Assembly: GCF_001949145.1 (NCBI RefSeq) | Contig: NW_019091455.1 | Coordinates: forward strand, 733,017-797,016 | DNA: 64,000 nucleotides | Source of the DNA: Acanthaster planci | Lineage: Eukaryota; Echinodermata; Asteroidea; Valvatida; Acanthasteridae | Direction of reading: 5' to 3' | Shown: one piece after another, positions 25,616 to 37,560 of the stretch | Layout: each line of letters begins with the position of its first letter | Position numbering within the stretch: position 1 is the first letter of the stretch | The notes under the pieces: model-generated | The model's database searches: none | Seen by the model: the letters and a program-made list of their open reading frames with translations, nothing else | What the model was told of the DNA's origin: nothing | Made by a program: the position numbers and the translations under genes

Positions 25616-28600
25616 TTCATCCCCCCTCCCCTAATTTCACCATTGTACATCTTTACCTTGCCGGCTTTAAGCCTATTTGAGTAAGAGCATACTTCCATCG
25701 AAAAGCCGTAAAATAAAAGAAACTGGTATTTTCTGCCATCAATCAAATCTGCCAAATTATTGCTACAACACCTCCCTCACTCGCCGTGAGCCCTGAGCGC
25801 TGATGTGGAAGAACGGTATGACACGCGATGCTGGGCCCGATGGGGAGCGTGCTTGTCTGGCTATCGCCCGGTCGTGTGCACCCCTTGTTACCGGTGGCCG
25901 CTATGACACAGCCACCCGCTGACTGGAAAGTGCACTGTACCTGGACTACAAACCAGCACCGGTTCCTGCACCAGCAAGGGGCAGAAACGCTGTCACCTCT
26001 TGTTTGGTGACCTCATGCTGGTTTGGAACAGAGCACGAGCAACCTCATCAGGTGGTCGGGCCCTCGTACGACGGCCAAACCATGACGATTTTTCCACTGA
26101 CACGCCACCAGTTGTCTCGCGAGCCGTGCTCCCCTCCGAAATGGAAAAGCCACTAAAGCCCCGAGGGAATGATCACGTGTTTATTAGCGCCCTCTGTTGG
26201 CATCCCCTGCCCGAGAACTGCATGCCGGACGCCTAAGGTTGCAGGCCAGTAAACAGCTGCCAAAAATGCCTGCGCGGACCAAATCACGATTTGTAGGCTG
26301 TCAAATTCTCTGCTATTAGAGCATTTCGTGGCAACTGGACTGGGTGGTTTATTTTAAAAGGAGGATGAAATCTACCAGCAGGACTTCCAACTTGTATTTC
26401 TGAAAGTATCGGACAAAATGGGATCCTCCAAATCGCTATATTTTGCAATGGAGTGTAGGCATCAGTTTTCAAAATGGCGATGGGCCTCACGACTGTTTTG
26501 AGGGATGATTTTCTCTGGAGAGAAATATCTTCAAAAGTCTTCTTTTAAGCCACTGAAAACGGAAAGAAAAATGAAAGATGAGGAAGTGAGCTTTTTAATT
26601 TGATATGTGTCTTTAAAACCTAAGAGACTTGTATTTTTGCTGATTTTTTGAAGTGGGGATATTTATGTTGCCTATGGCAGCTTCTTTACTGGTCAGCACT
26701 CGTACCCCTAAGCCTCAACGAAAGAAACGCTTGTTGAATGTAACCTGTTTTAATTAGTCTTCAAAATGCCCCACTAGCGATCCTGGTAGCATCATCGCAG
26801 CTCATTTTGTGATTTGCCATTCCTCCGCGAAACAACACTTGAAACTGATAATGCAAATCCTCTTTATAGAGTCTGCAAGGCGAAATGCCCGACCGCCCCA
26901 GCCAGCTTCCAGCATTGACGGTGACACCAACCGAAGCTCTCTCCCAGGGTGCCTTCAAAATTGTGCCAAAGACAGTCCTAAATGATGCACTGTACGGTCT
27001 GAGATGATACAGGACATGAGATATCACCGTACAGTTCTGGTCTGGAAATACTGCTTGATGCCAAGGCAGTTAAATTATAAAAATACGTGGATCAGTTCTG
27101 TTTGTACTTCATTTCTCTTTTCTGCCACAAAACATGCCCTTTTCTGGCCCCTGATTTGTTTCTTTTTCACAACATCGTGTTTTCATCATTGTCCTTGGTG
27201 AGTACTGCTCTTTATGGTAAACGCCAGAAATCCGTAAGAGACATTCAGGGCGTCGGAAGCTTCATCCGCTGCAGGAGTTCAGTAGCCATGGAAGTCGACA
27301 GACTTTTACGTTTTCTTTTGACCTTAACTTGAAACAATGGAGATTGCTTCTTTATGTTGAACTAATTCAGTCGACAAAAATTGCTCAGCTTGAAGACTAA
27401 TTTCCTTGAGAATGTGTGTGCAGTTATGGATATGTCTACCACACACTACAGAAGCGAAGTCAGGGAAAAATTGTGGGTGTAACCTAGCGACACAGTCTAG
27501 AGACAGACGCCCAGTGCCCGAAGATTTAGTCATAAAACAGCGTTCAGCTTAAAAAGACAGAGCCAGATAAACACAGAGATAGAGTGTTGTGCCAAGCTCG
27601 TTACACAAAAAGCAGCATTTCAGAAAAAACCACAAATGTATATTTCGAGGACTAGACTTTTGTTCTACAAAAGAAAGTTTTGTAGAACAGTGAGTCGAAA
27701 TAATTATGCACGGGGAACTGGTTTGATGCGGCCAGAAATCGGCCTGAAGACGGAACCGAACGTAACTGTCGCTGGAAGTCTTTGGTTCCTCTAGAACTCC
27801 GATATATTTTAGCAGTAGGCTAATGTCACGTGAGAATTTCTGAAATGCACCATCATTTTTTTAATTGATGGTTTTATTCAATTTTTGTATTTGTTGGCGG
27901 CCAAAGTTTAGAACTTGACATCTCAGTGTAGTCCACTGGACCGCGCCTAGGTGGCAGCGCTCACGACATCAAATCGAACTTCATGCATTGTGTATACTGC
28001 TACGAGATTTTCAGATAAACTTCCACATTTTGAATATTGTTATGCTACATGCACATAACATCTGATCTATCAGCTTTTAAAACCACCAAACGAAAAAAAG
28101 GGTTGAAAAGTTAAAGGAAGGCAGAGGACAAACGGTCTTTGAACTCGCGAGAGGTCTAGTGAACTCTCTGTGTACCCAAGAGAAGAAAAAAGGGGCAGTC
28201 TGGGAAACATGCATAATCGTTGACCGTCTGGAAATTCCTGCCAAAGCTTCTGCAGTCTGGGGTCGTCTGATCTTTTATTTTTCCGAGCCAGCGGGTTTAC
28301 GGATCAGGCTCGATGACGGAGTGAGTGAGCCCCGGGAGATCAGAGCGCTCGGCTGCTGGTTGGCCGCTCTGCTAAGTCCTTGGTAAACTCCGAGGATGGT
28401 CCGGCTTGGTTCTGGCTGAGTGGGAAACTAGAGCGCGCCGGACGTGAGGAGGGAGGATGTATGAAGATTCCCGACAGAAGAAGTCAGCCGACCAGGTTGA
28501 GTTCCGATCGGATTCTTGTCGAGTCTCTACCGAATTGGGCACTCAAATATTACGCTCTCGATCGACGTATATGGTTGTACGTCCACCCACAGCAATTTTT

Positions 28601-30725
28601 TTTTATCCCCGATTGGGCTGATAATGTGAGGGCCAAATGCAGAAAAAACCCATGGGGATATACCTTTTGTTGAGCAATAATTACCAATGTGCTCCTTTGA
28701 TTGAGGACTGGGGGGTCCGAGAGTATAACCCAAACAGGTCATATGCTGATTGATAAGGAATCCTCTTCAAACAAAACTCCCATTAGCGTGCATACATTGT
28801 TGCAAAGCAAAAATGTTCTGTTGCAAATTGTTACACATGGAACTCTTTTTAGTCTCTAAGCCGTAAAGTACATTCACTATCTTGAGAGTTTAAAGAAATT
28901 AAAATTACTCGTATTGATGAAGGTCCACTTCATTGTTGATGGCGTCTTGACTTTTTTCCCCAAGGCAGAATTTTACCATTTTAAATCCACAGTGAAACAT
29001 AAACAACAACAAATTTACACAGCGGCAATGTTACCATTTATTCTTTAAGCTTGAATGTATTTTTGGATACTATGGATGCATATTTATCCTTTTCAAAATA
29101 CCAACTCCTCCATTTTCACGCATGACCACAAATTATTGTTACCGACCGAAGCACTTAGCAAAGACCAACCTGCTTGGCCTGTTTTGTTCACAGCCGGCGC
29201 AAAATGCCCATACTGACCAATTACATCTGCTGATGGACTGTCGACGATTGCCAAAGATGACGCGCCGCTTCCCTCCATTTCAGTTTTTACGATATTGAAA
29301 TAAACAAACCTGAAGTCGCCGAAACACAAAAGACTTTGAATGCGATCCCACAGACGCGCCGTGGACACGCACATCCCGTACTGCTCGTAATGCCATATCC
29401 AAGTCCGTAAATCTTGCAAATGTGTATGCAACATTATGACATCTTTACGACTGGGTTGCTGCAAGGAGATGGCGTGATTTACACCTATTTAAATGATTGG
29501 TCACCCCCGAGTCAGCCAAAGTGTATGTTTGCACCGACTGTTTAACTGCTGGTTCGACTTGAACTTTTTCTTGCCTCCCTGAGCTTTGTTGTTTTATGCT
29601 AAGGGGACCCAGCGATGCAATTTGTCAATTTTGTGGGGGCAGCCGTATGCGGTTTTGTGATATCGTCCGTCTGGTTTCTGTTCTCTGCTCTTTCCATTTT
29701 TGCAGGGATCGTGAATTTGAAGGGGATGGAGTTGTGTTACTGTGGGTGGATGTTCGTTGTTCGGGTAGGAATGTGGTGATGACAGAGTGCTGAGAGATGG
29801 TGACGCTGGTGATGTGATTATCCTGGTGGTGATTATGGTGATGCCTAGTCGTGACGGCGGCGATGTATGATGAAAGTGTCCTTACTGACAGCGACGATGA
29901 AAACAACAAGAATGACAAAAATAAAGGGGGGGGTAAATATGATGACAGGAATGACCGAAAATGAAGGTTGAAAAGAAGGACTCATGGAAAACTGAGGAGG
30001 ATAACAAAACAGGAAGTCAAAATGGAAGCCTCTCCAAAATTGGAGTGAATAAACGAACTGTACCAGCGTCCCGCTGCCTGTTATTTTAACTTTGCCCGTT
30101 TCTTCTCGAGACATGCCTTAAAACCATTAGGCCACCTGAGTAATGTGTTGTGACTCAATTGAAAGTAACGAACTGTTTGGTTAGATCCCTCTCCATGCCT
30201 GTGTCCCGCTGTTAAATAAACGGAACCCTTGTGCCTAAACTGGAGTGCTCTCCGCGGAACGCAGAGTGCACTCGTCACTGAAAACCACAAAAGAAGAGAA
30301 CCAGGCCTCGGCTTAAACCCTTCCCCTCTCAAGAAAGATTCAATTCATTTTTTCCCCTCTTTAGCCTTTTTCTTTTGCCTTTTATCTTCCTTTGCGTCAC
30401 TTGAGCAACTTTGGCCGAGTGTTGTGTTATCTCTTTCCCTTAACAACGCAAAACGTGGAGGAACCGACTATTAAGGAGCATGGGCAGACCCAGCGGTGCA
30501 GTAAGCGGCCTGGTAGCTACGCACGCAGCGGGGCGCGCAGGAGAATCGCGGGGCCACAACAACCGCTGATTGGCTAAGTGTTTACGCAGGCAATCCCGGC
30601 ATGCCCCGCGCAGCAGTCTGGCACCGAGGGTGAGTTGTGGGCATTGTTGGGGAAATCTGTCAAAATACAGGCGTGCCGAGCATCCATTCAGCGTTCAAAA
30701 GGTGCCATTTTTCACGCGCGGGATT
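25616..30725. other. Non-coding stretch upstream of the forkhead gene
   Basis: No convincing gene is seen. A short hairpin lies at 27661-27689 and a weaker 10-bp inverted repeat (ACTGTACGGT/ACCGTACAGT) at 26989-27035. A GC-richer patch at about 28150-28620 contains overlapping frames of no recognised family. From about 30480 the sequence becomes GC-rich as the forkhead gene is approached, so the distal promoter probably begins here. Confidence 0.5.
27661..27689. repeat. Short perfect hairpin
   Basis: TGTTCTACAAAA and its exact reverse complement TTTTGTAGAACA flank the 5-base loop GAAAG. No T-run or transcript context assigns it a role. Confidence 0.5.
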
Positions 30726-30833
30726 TGTTTACTTAAATGGGTGGTCAATTTCTTTTAAGCAAAATTTCAAAATAAACACGGCGGCCAACGACTTGGGTGG
30801 GCACGTTTAATTGATGTGGGGATTTTATAAACA
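30726..30833 (+). promoter_or_regulatory. Three forkhead-type sites and a TATA-like box
   Basis: TGTTTAC (30726-30732) is an exact core forkhead site, and ATAAACA occurs at 30772-30778 and 30827-30833, which read TGTTTAT on the other strand. The last one overlaps TTTTATAAA (30823-30831), which could act as a TATA box about 540 bp before the forkhead start codon. Three sites within 108 bp, just upstream of a forkhead gene, suggest auto- or cross-regulation by Fox proteins. This is inferred from motifs only; a second TATA-like sequence, CTTATATCC, lies at about 31191. Confidence 0.45.
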
Positions 30834-31363
30834 AACCCAAGAGACGAGAGTTGGTTGCTATTGGCTAAAGGTGCAGAGGGGAAAAAGAAAGCGGAAAAGC
30901 TCGGCATGTCTGGCAATGCATGCAGCGCGGACGGGGAACCAAGATAGCTCTATAGCTTTTTTGTATAACCGCTTGGACATGCGTGTGTGTGCGTATATGG
31001 CGTGGGTGGCAGTGGCCGGCCCTTTTTTCCCCACTAGTGCGCAGGCAACGGCATTGTTAATCACTGTTGCACTTGTAGTGCCTCATCCGGGGTAAAGTCA
31101 ACCTCAAATGAGCATACAACAACATTAAACAATCCTAAAACAAAATAATGGGACTACAACAAGAATAACAGCGGACCGCCTTATATCCGTCGAGCTTTGC
31201 GGCACAGCAGGCCAGAAGCACTACTGGAACCTCCCCGAGCGTGTTCGCCTTAAGCACGCCAAGCGTTTGCCCGACCGGGAGCCCCAAGATACACCAAAAC
31301 AGATCGGCGTGTAGCACTCTTTTCACTGTCTAGAAGTACTTCAGGAGTTTTGGGGCATCCAAC

Positions 31364-32815
31364 ATGGCGTCTCTTGGAGCCTTGTATCCAGGCTTTGCTC
31401 ATCACCACCCGGGACATTACATCCTCACCGGCCATCACAATCCCTACTTTTACAGTGCTAGGGAGATGGCGTATGCCAGCCCGATGCAGCTGGGAATGCT
31501 GGCCCCGATCGACCGCCGGGAAGCCCCCCAGAAGCCACCCTACTCCTACATCGCCCTAATCGCCATGGCCATCCGGAGTGCCCCGGACAAGAAGATCACC
31601 CTGAACGGCATCTACCAGTTCATCATGGACCGATTCCCTTATTACCACGACAACAAGCAGGGCTGGCAGAACTCCATCCGCCACAACCTCAGCCTAAACG
31701 ACTGCTTCGTCAAGGTGCCCCGAGAGAAAGGCAAGCCGGGCAAGGGCAACTACTGGTCCCTGGCCGTCAACTGCGACGAGATGTTCGAGAACGGTAACTT
31801 CCGGCGACGGAAGCGGCGGCCCAAGTCCGCCAACGGAGCCAAGGGTCAGGGGAGGGAAGACATGCAGAAGGAGGACCAGTCGGCAGACTCCTCGGATCAG
31901 ACATCCAAGATGGAAAGCGGCACAATGTCAGGGCGACCCGCAGAGGGTCCGGACCAAAGTCACAATTTCGCACGCACACGACAACTAAGCGAACTCAGTG
32001 ACAACGGAGCCGTGAAAAGCGACGGAAATCGTGTGGAGGTCTTCAACAGCTGCAACGCTGAGCACGGTGCACGCGACGTCGACAACGACATCAGCGACGA
32101 CAGCGACCCGGGATGCTTTGCAGACGACCGAACGATGGCAGCAATGCCGAAGCCAATCGACCAGGTAGCCCTTCCGTTGACCCCAGTCCAAAGACTGCCC
32201 CCTGGTTCACCCTCGTTGCCGGCCGTGAAGTCGGAAGAGCGCAAAACCAGGAGTTCCTTTTCCATCGAGAGTTTGCTGGCGACGCCGGCAAACGACCGAG
32301 AGCAGCAGCTCCCACCGAGTCGCAAGAGACCCTGCCCCCAAATCAACGACAATGACGACGACAACGACGAAGACGGGCCCTACTGCAAGCGACCCTGCCA
32401 CCGAAGTCACGACGAATGTGGCCATAGCAAGCTCCTCCGGGCTCTGCCCACTGCAACTGCCGAGCGTCACCCTCAGGCATTCCAAGCACAGGGGAACGGC
32501 GGTGGGGCGTTGCCGCGGTCGGCCGGGGAAGACTTCTGGCAGGGAGTCCGCTCGGCGGAAAAGGTCGGTCTCTCCCCAGAAAAGTTTCTGGCGGAAACGT
32601 CGTTGCGGTACCGGACTTATTCAACCTTAAGCGGGACAGGCCAGAGAGACAGCGGCTACTCTGCCTACCGAGTGCCGTCAGCGGCCGCTTTGTCCCCCAC
32701 ACTCCATTTCCCTAACCCGGCCACACCAAATAGAACCTGGCCATACAGTCCGTACATATCACCGCTCATCTTATCCCACCAGCAAGCTGCAGCTTCTCTG
32801 GTATCCTACCACTGA
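31364..32815 (+). CDS. FoxL1: Forkhead transcription factor, FoxL1-like
   Basis: This gene encodes a 483-residue nuclear DNA-binding regulator in a single exon. The forkhead domain spans residues 57-150: [14 protein letters not shown] opens it, the recognition helix is [12 protein letters not shown] (101-112; Asn103 and His107 are the expected base contacts), and the wing region contains [19 protein letters not shown] (147-154) is a likely nuclear-localisation signal. FSIESLL (299-305) is an eh1-type motif expected to bind Groucho/TLE corepressors, and 328-338 is acidic. The HDNKQGWQ and [12 protein letters not shown] signatures favour FoxL1 over FoxC, which has RENKQGWQ and NECFVKVPRDD. Vertebrate FoxL1 is also compact and largely intronless. 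The ATG is strongly supported: an in-frame TAG lies 11 codons upstream (31331-31333) and the context AACATGG is good. Oddity: the usual YWTLDP of wing 2 reads YWSLAV here. The C-terminal third is low-complexity and not recognised. FoxL1 assignment is likely; a lineage-specific FoxC/L1-type paralogue is the alternative. Confidence 0.88.
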   Translation: MASLGALYPGFAHHHPGHYILTGHHNPYFYSAREMAYASPMQLGMLAPIDRREAPQKPPYSYIALIAMAIRSAPDKKITLNGIYQFIMDRFPYYHDNKQGWQNSIRHNLSLNDCFVKVPREKGKPGKGNYWSLAVNCDEMFENGNFRRRKRRPKSANGAKGQGREDMQKEDQSADSSDQTSKMESGTMSGRPAEGPDQSHNFARTRQLSELSDNGAVKSDGNRVEVFNSCNAEHGARDVDNDISDDSDPGCFADDRTMAAMPKPIDQVALPLTPVQRLPPGSPSLPAVKSEERKTRSSFSIESLLATPANDREQQLPPSRKRPCPQINDNDDDNDEDGPYCKRPCHRSHDECGHSKLLRALPTATAERHPQAFQAQGNGGGALPRSAGEDFWQGVRSAEKVGLSPEKFLAETSLRYRTYSTLSGTGQRDSGYSAYRVPSAAALSPTLHFPNPATPNRTWPYSPYISPLILSHQQAAASLVSYH

Positions 32816-33385
32816 AGACTCACCAAAATTATGACTGTAAACTTTCTACTCTGTGCACTGAAACCCTGCATCGGTCCTACTTTTTTAACCCCCCCCGCCC
32901 GCCGGAAGCTTAAAGTCTGTTTGTAAGCCAATATATTTTGCGATGACATGTAGGCCTAATTCATTCTGTAAATAATTGTAAATTTGATTGTGCATTGCCA
33001 GATTGAGTGAATATTTCATTTATACTTTTGCCGTGATATCAGTCTCACCTAAAAAATGCTTGGCTTTTCACTGAAATTCACTTAGTTTACCTCAAGCTGA
33101 GCGGCTTCGAGTAGAAAATTAGTAACACAGAAATAGCTGGAAATCCAATTAATTTATCTGATATAGCTAAACACCACAGCCAAAATTAAAAGGTCCAAAC
33201 AATTACTCAGTTTTTAAGTTCCAAACAGTTTTAATGTTAAGTTAAATAACCCTAAACAGTAGTTCCCAAACATGAGGAAATATCAATTACTACGATTTTA
33301 TTGGCTTATTTTGAGTGCAAAAATAATGACAGCTGAAATGCATGCATGTAAAACTTAATGTCCCAACAGTTTGGGACATTAATAA

Positions 33386-33453
33386 TTAAACCAAAAAAGA
33401 ACAGAATTTAATTGATCATTCGATCAATTAAATTCTGTTCTTTTTTGGTTTAA
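33386..33453 (+). repeat. Perfect 32-bp hairpin in probable 3' UTR
   Basis: A 32-base arm (33386-33417) starting TTAAACCAAAAAAGAACAG is followed by the loop ATTC and an exact reverse complement (33422-33453). In RNA this would be a 32-bp perfect duplex. Perfect identity of the arms implies recent origin or constraint. It could be a young foldback insertion, or a dsRNA/ADAR- or Dicer-accessible element of the mRNA. Confidence 0.85.
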
Positions 33454-33536
33454 GTTCATAAACCCGTACTAGTTGAAACATTTAAAGATTAATTAAATTG
33501 TACGCTGCGTGGTCCCATCAAGGTTTGAATATCAAA

Positions 33537-33542
33537 AATAAA
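33537..33542 (+). promoter_or_regulatory. AATAAA poly(A) signal candidate
   Basis: This is the first canonical AATAAA found after the forkhead stop codon, about 720 bases downstream. It gives a plausible 3' end for the transcript. Confidence 0.5.
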
Positions 33543-36500
33543 ATCTATAGGGATTTTAAATGATTTGTAATCAACAGCTCAGCCTCTTTGATAAGGAAAA
33601 AAATTGTGATGAACTTTGACTAATGTGGAGTCTTGAGAAATGTGTCAGTTTTTATGTCAGGGTTTTCCCCCAAGGTGCTTGGATGACGTATTCGTAAGTT
33701 AAAAGTTATAGTCAGCTACACCATATATGCATATCAAACGCAGATGTGAGCCCACTAATAGTTAAGATCATCTATTTATTAGAAGCATGTATCTTGATAT
33801 GGTTATGTTGACTAAATGTGAAAAGCAAGGTGACTATGCCTAAGTATATGTCTGGAATTGGTAAATGAGAAAAACAATCTCCGATTCTTGTTCTGAAGTG
33901 GTCAGAAAATCAGCCATTTCCTTCTCGCCGTCATTTTTCAGGGTAGCAACTTAAATGCATGCAAAAGATGAACTCGGTACAGCGGATTAAGTTAAGTCTG
34001 GTTTCACTGGAAAGTACAATAGAAAAATGTACACACACAACCAAGGCCGCCAATCGCCTGAATAGTTTTATCTTATTCTGAATTAAAAAAACAAGATGTA
34101 TGGCAAAGCTGAAATCTTTTCCGAATAATGGACTTAACCTCTCCATCTGCTGAAATTATACAGAAATACAAGGACCAACAAAGTTTCATTTAATTTAATT
34201 TGGGAGGGTCTTCTTTCTAGCCAGAAAAGCGGAGAATAACCAGACTGCCCTTCTTTTAGATGCAAAGGCAATCTTCCAAATACGAGTGAATCATTTCGAA
34301 CGCAGAATTCATGCTCTCACAATTCCTATTTTTCACAAGTTTTATGACTTTGCTGTGCGACGCTCGGGGTGTAAGAAATTAGTAAAGTCTTCATATTTCA
34401 CCTCTCATTATTCTTTGTCATTGAAATCTCGAGAGTATCGGTTTCAAATTCACGTGAGAAGTACATAGGCGGACGTCATTTGAAATAAAACAGAACCTGC
34501 TCGAAATGTATTAAGGGTCAAGTCTGAGATGTTGTAAAACATGAAGACGGTTTGCACGACTACAGAATGTCGTTCCTAGCGACCGAAGGATTGACACTCC
34601 GTTGTACACAATCGTCTCTACCAATAGAATCTGAAAAAAAAAACCTGTTATACATGCGAGAGTGATTCCTTCGGTTCCATGAAACAGACCGAGAAATGAT
34701 CTTCAATTCTGAGGTGTTCAGGTCAGATGTGAAAATGGTTCTACCAAGTTTGCGGGGCAGACCTGTGGATGACGCCTGGCATTTGGTCAGAAAATCAGAG
34801 ACTTATCGATTTAGCCTTTTCAACTCAATAATTTGCATGATACAGGCAAAGACTTCAGCATGAACGACATTGTAAAGGAGTACTGATTTGCGGGATTTTA
34901 ATAGTTATGGTTTCATGCCTTGAGGTTATCAAATTATGGCTCGTCTCTCAAATTAGGGGAAAAAAAGAGTTTTTACTCAACGACGCTGACAAACTTCCCA
35001 TTTCCTCCTCAATGCAAAAGTATAACGTCATTACAAAGTCGTGTTTCTGTTGGCTGTCTTTTTGTCGGCTTTTTCCTCAAATATAGTCCAACTTTAGCAC
35101 CAACGTTTATTTGTGTACTTTTTGTGCCCGACATAATTATGTAAATCTGGGTGTTTTTGTACAAATCAAAAAGAAATCAGGTGTCCATTTGTTCTGCAGA
35201 ATCTAAGTTAACCAATATGAAATACATTTACAGCCCAAATTTATGAAAAACCCCAAAGAAAGAATGCTTTGTCAGAACCAAAATTTCTTTCTCAATTGAA
35301 GTAGGTCCTTTGAGATCTACGCAGCAATTTAGAAATTGACATGTTCTCCCTCGAATCAAATTTTGATATCGGAACCTAATTTGTTAATAGCGCCAACTAA
35401 TCTGATTCCCAGTGGGTGTGGCCATTTAGAGATACAGGTGCGCCTGCCCGATAAGGTTTAACGATGCAAATAAGTTAAAGTTGGTGGGAAGACCGGAATT
35501 TTGTAAACGAAGTTCAACGTGATCTGTCTTCGAAGGACACATACCATTGCCATGCATGGCCAAACCACGCCAAATATGACTTATCGCAATCGCGTTAATT
35601 ACAAAACGCTCCGCAGCGGTGATAACACGCCATGATAAATGACGAGGCCAGAAAATCTCTCTCTGTTTTCCCTTTGACATTCGCTACCCTACTGCACGCA
35701 CACACATGGCGACCAGATCGTAGGCTCTACACCAGCGCTGTCACCAGCTCGTCTCTGCAAGGGAAAAAATTACCTAAATATTTCCACTTTATTTGACTGT
35801 TTGGACGTGGGAATGTGAAACAATTTATAGTCACTGCGGAATCTTCTCCAAAATATTTTGGAAACATTGTGGGCCATCATTCTTCGAAATCATATTCTTT
35901 TTTTTTTCCTCTAGCCATGTCTAGCTCTCTCTGTCATTTTTCTCTCTAATCATGCCAGAGATGGCCATCCGCACCGCTATTTTTGTTAGGGTCCTCTGGG
36001 CCAGTCAGCTTGCTGGAATGTTTGCATTTGTTTGTTATGTTTACCCTAGTAAGATTACATTCGGCCAGAAGACGTTGGAAAATATGTATATTTTGATTTC
36101 CTAATGGTAGAGCTTGACATACATAATTTATGAGTTAGAGATAAATTACCAGAAATGTCGACAGAGTCTATGGCTTGATGATTTAAAACTTCAGATTTTT
36201 TTTTCTCACTCGGGTGGTGTTTTTTCGAGGTTCTTCTCTCGCCCTGTCGTTTTATTGAGAAAGAAAACGCTTGCCTAAAGAAAACAACACCACTTTGATT
36301 TAATTCCCTTATTGGCCAGCTTGAATAACTGACATGTTTGACGTGCCCAAAGAAAAGAACCGAAGTTGTCAAAAGCTTCGAAGTCCTGAAGGCTGAATAA
36401 AAACACTTGATATTTTCACAAGGAAATTCCTGACTTGTTTGTGGTGTTTGAAAAAAGGAGCCTTTTCTTCGCCATTTCTTTTTCAACAGGATAATAAAGC

Positions 36501-37359
36501 GAAATGACGCGGGCGCTGTTGGAACAGTGAGATCTGCCTCGCTACTGCTTGCCTTAGACGCGGACTTTATGCTGCCCGCTCGAAAGAACGGGAAAAAAAT
36601 TAGCATGGCTGTATTTTGACTCGCTGTTTAAACCTTACAAACACAAAAACACGATTCATGGCGGGCCCACGAGTCGACGCTCCCCGTGAAAACATCGTTA
36701 GGATTGCCGGTATTGTTCCGGTCAATGCTGCTGCTTTTTCCTATACTCCGTGCACCCCCCCCCTCCAAAAAAGCGACACTCCGAGCAAATGCCTCTGGGC
36801 CACCAGGGAATCAATCTCGCGGAGCACAAGAAAACAGGCAAACCAACAATTCTCATTCTAGACTTACTGCTCTTTTTTTATATCGACTGTCGACTTGTCT
36901 TTTTTTCTCTCCAATTTCTTTTTCGCTTTTTTTATTGAGAGAGAGAGGGAGAGACAGAAAGGAACACACACCATGGACCGTTTATTTGCATTTGCAGCCG
37001 GTTTACCCAAGTTGTAACATCCATTTTGTGTGGGGGGTTTCAAATATTTGGGAGTTCTGAATCGACCGAGGAAAAACAAATACGGGCACCGGTGGCCGCG
37101 GGAAAAATTGCCCGGTGCTGGGTTTGGGACAAAAAAGGGGGAAAACCTCGCCCGGGGGACATCCGCGCCCCTAGCCGTACAAGCAAAGAAATATTAGGGG
37201 TTTATAGAGAAAGCAACGAGCCTGCGTGACCAAACAGCCTTATCGTGGCAATCATAACATGCAGGCGATAAAGGCTGGCCCAACCACACGCGAGAAGACA
37301 CTAGAGCCACAAGTTCTCCTTCCCTTGCAGATGCTCACAGGCAAAAACGCAAGCACCCC

Positions 37360-37560
37360 CCCCCCCCGAAAAATAATCAATCTCAGATATGGCACATGAA
37401 GTCATAATTCGCCAAACAAACCCAGCACAGCTCCAGCCGCGCGAGAAATATTTTGTCCCATGCACCCGTGGATATTTCATCTCTCACTTATAGCGCATGA
37501 CTCGGGACTATAAACAAACAGCGCTGGTGTTTCTAAACATCGACAATAAGGGGTAAGCAA
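37360..37560. promoter_or_regulatory. Candidate enhancer with forkhead and Sox-type sites
   Basis: Within 200 bp there are CCAAACAAAC (about 37413), ATAAACAAACA (37510-37520), CTAAACA (about 37533) and ACAATAA (37543-37549). The first three contain forkhead-like cores and the last a Sox-like core. The region is about 4.6 kb downstream of the forkhead gene. The call rests on motif density alone. Confidence 0.25.

Larger units (their letters stand above)
32816..33542 (+). other. Probable 3' UTR of the forkhead gene
   Basis: This AT-rich stretch between the TGA and the first AATAAA has no protein-coding potential. It contains a C-rich run at about 32889 and the 68-bp hairpin at 33386-33453. The transcript end is inferred from the poly(A) signal only. 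Confidence 0.5.

Noticed and set aside
30811-31095. Upstream 94-codon frame before the forkhead gene
   Set aside because: It may lie in the 5' UTR but has no conserved motif. The first ATG overlaps the proposed core promoter, so a regulatory uORF is unsupported.
36055-36606. 183-codon minus-strand open frame
   Set aside because: AT-rich, lysine/serine/phenylalanine-heavy, no recognisable domain and no splice or promoter context. Frames of this size are borderline by chance in 64 kb.
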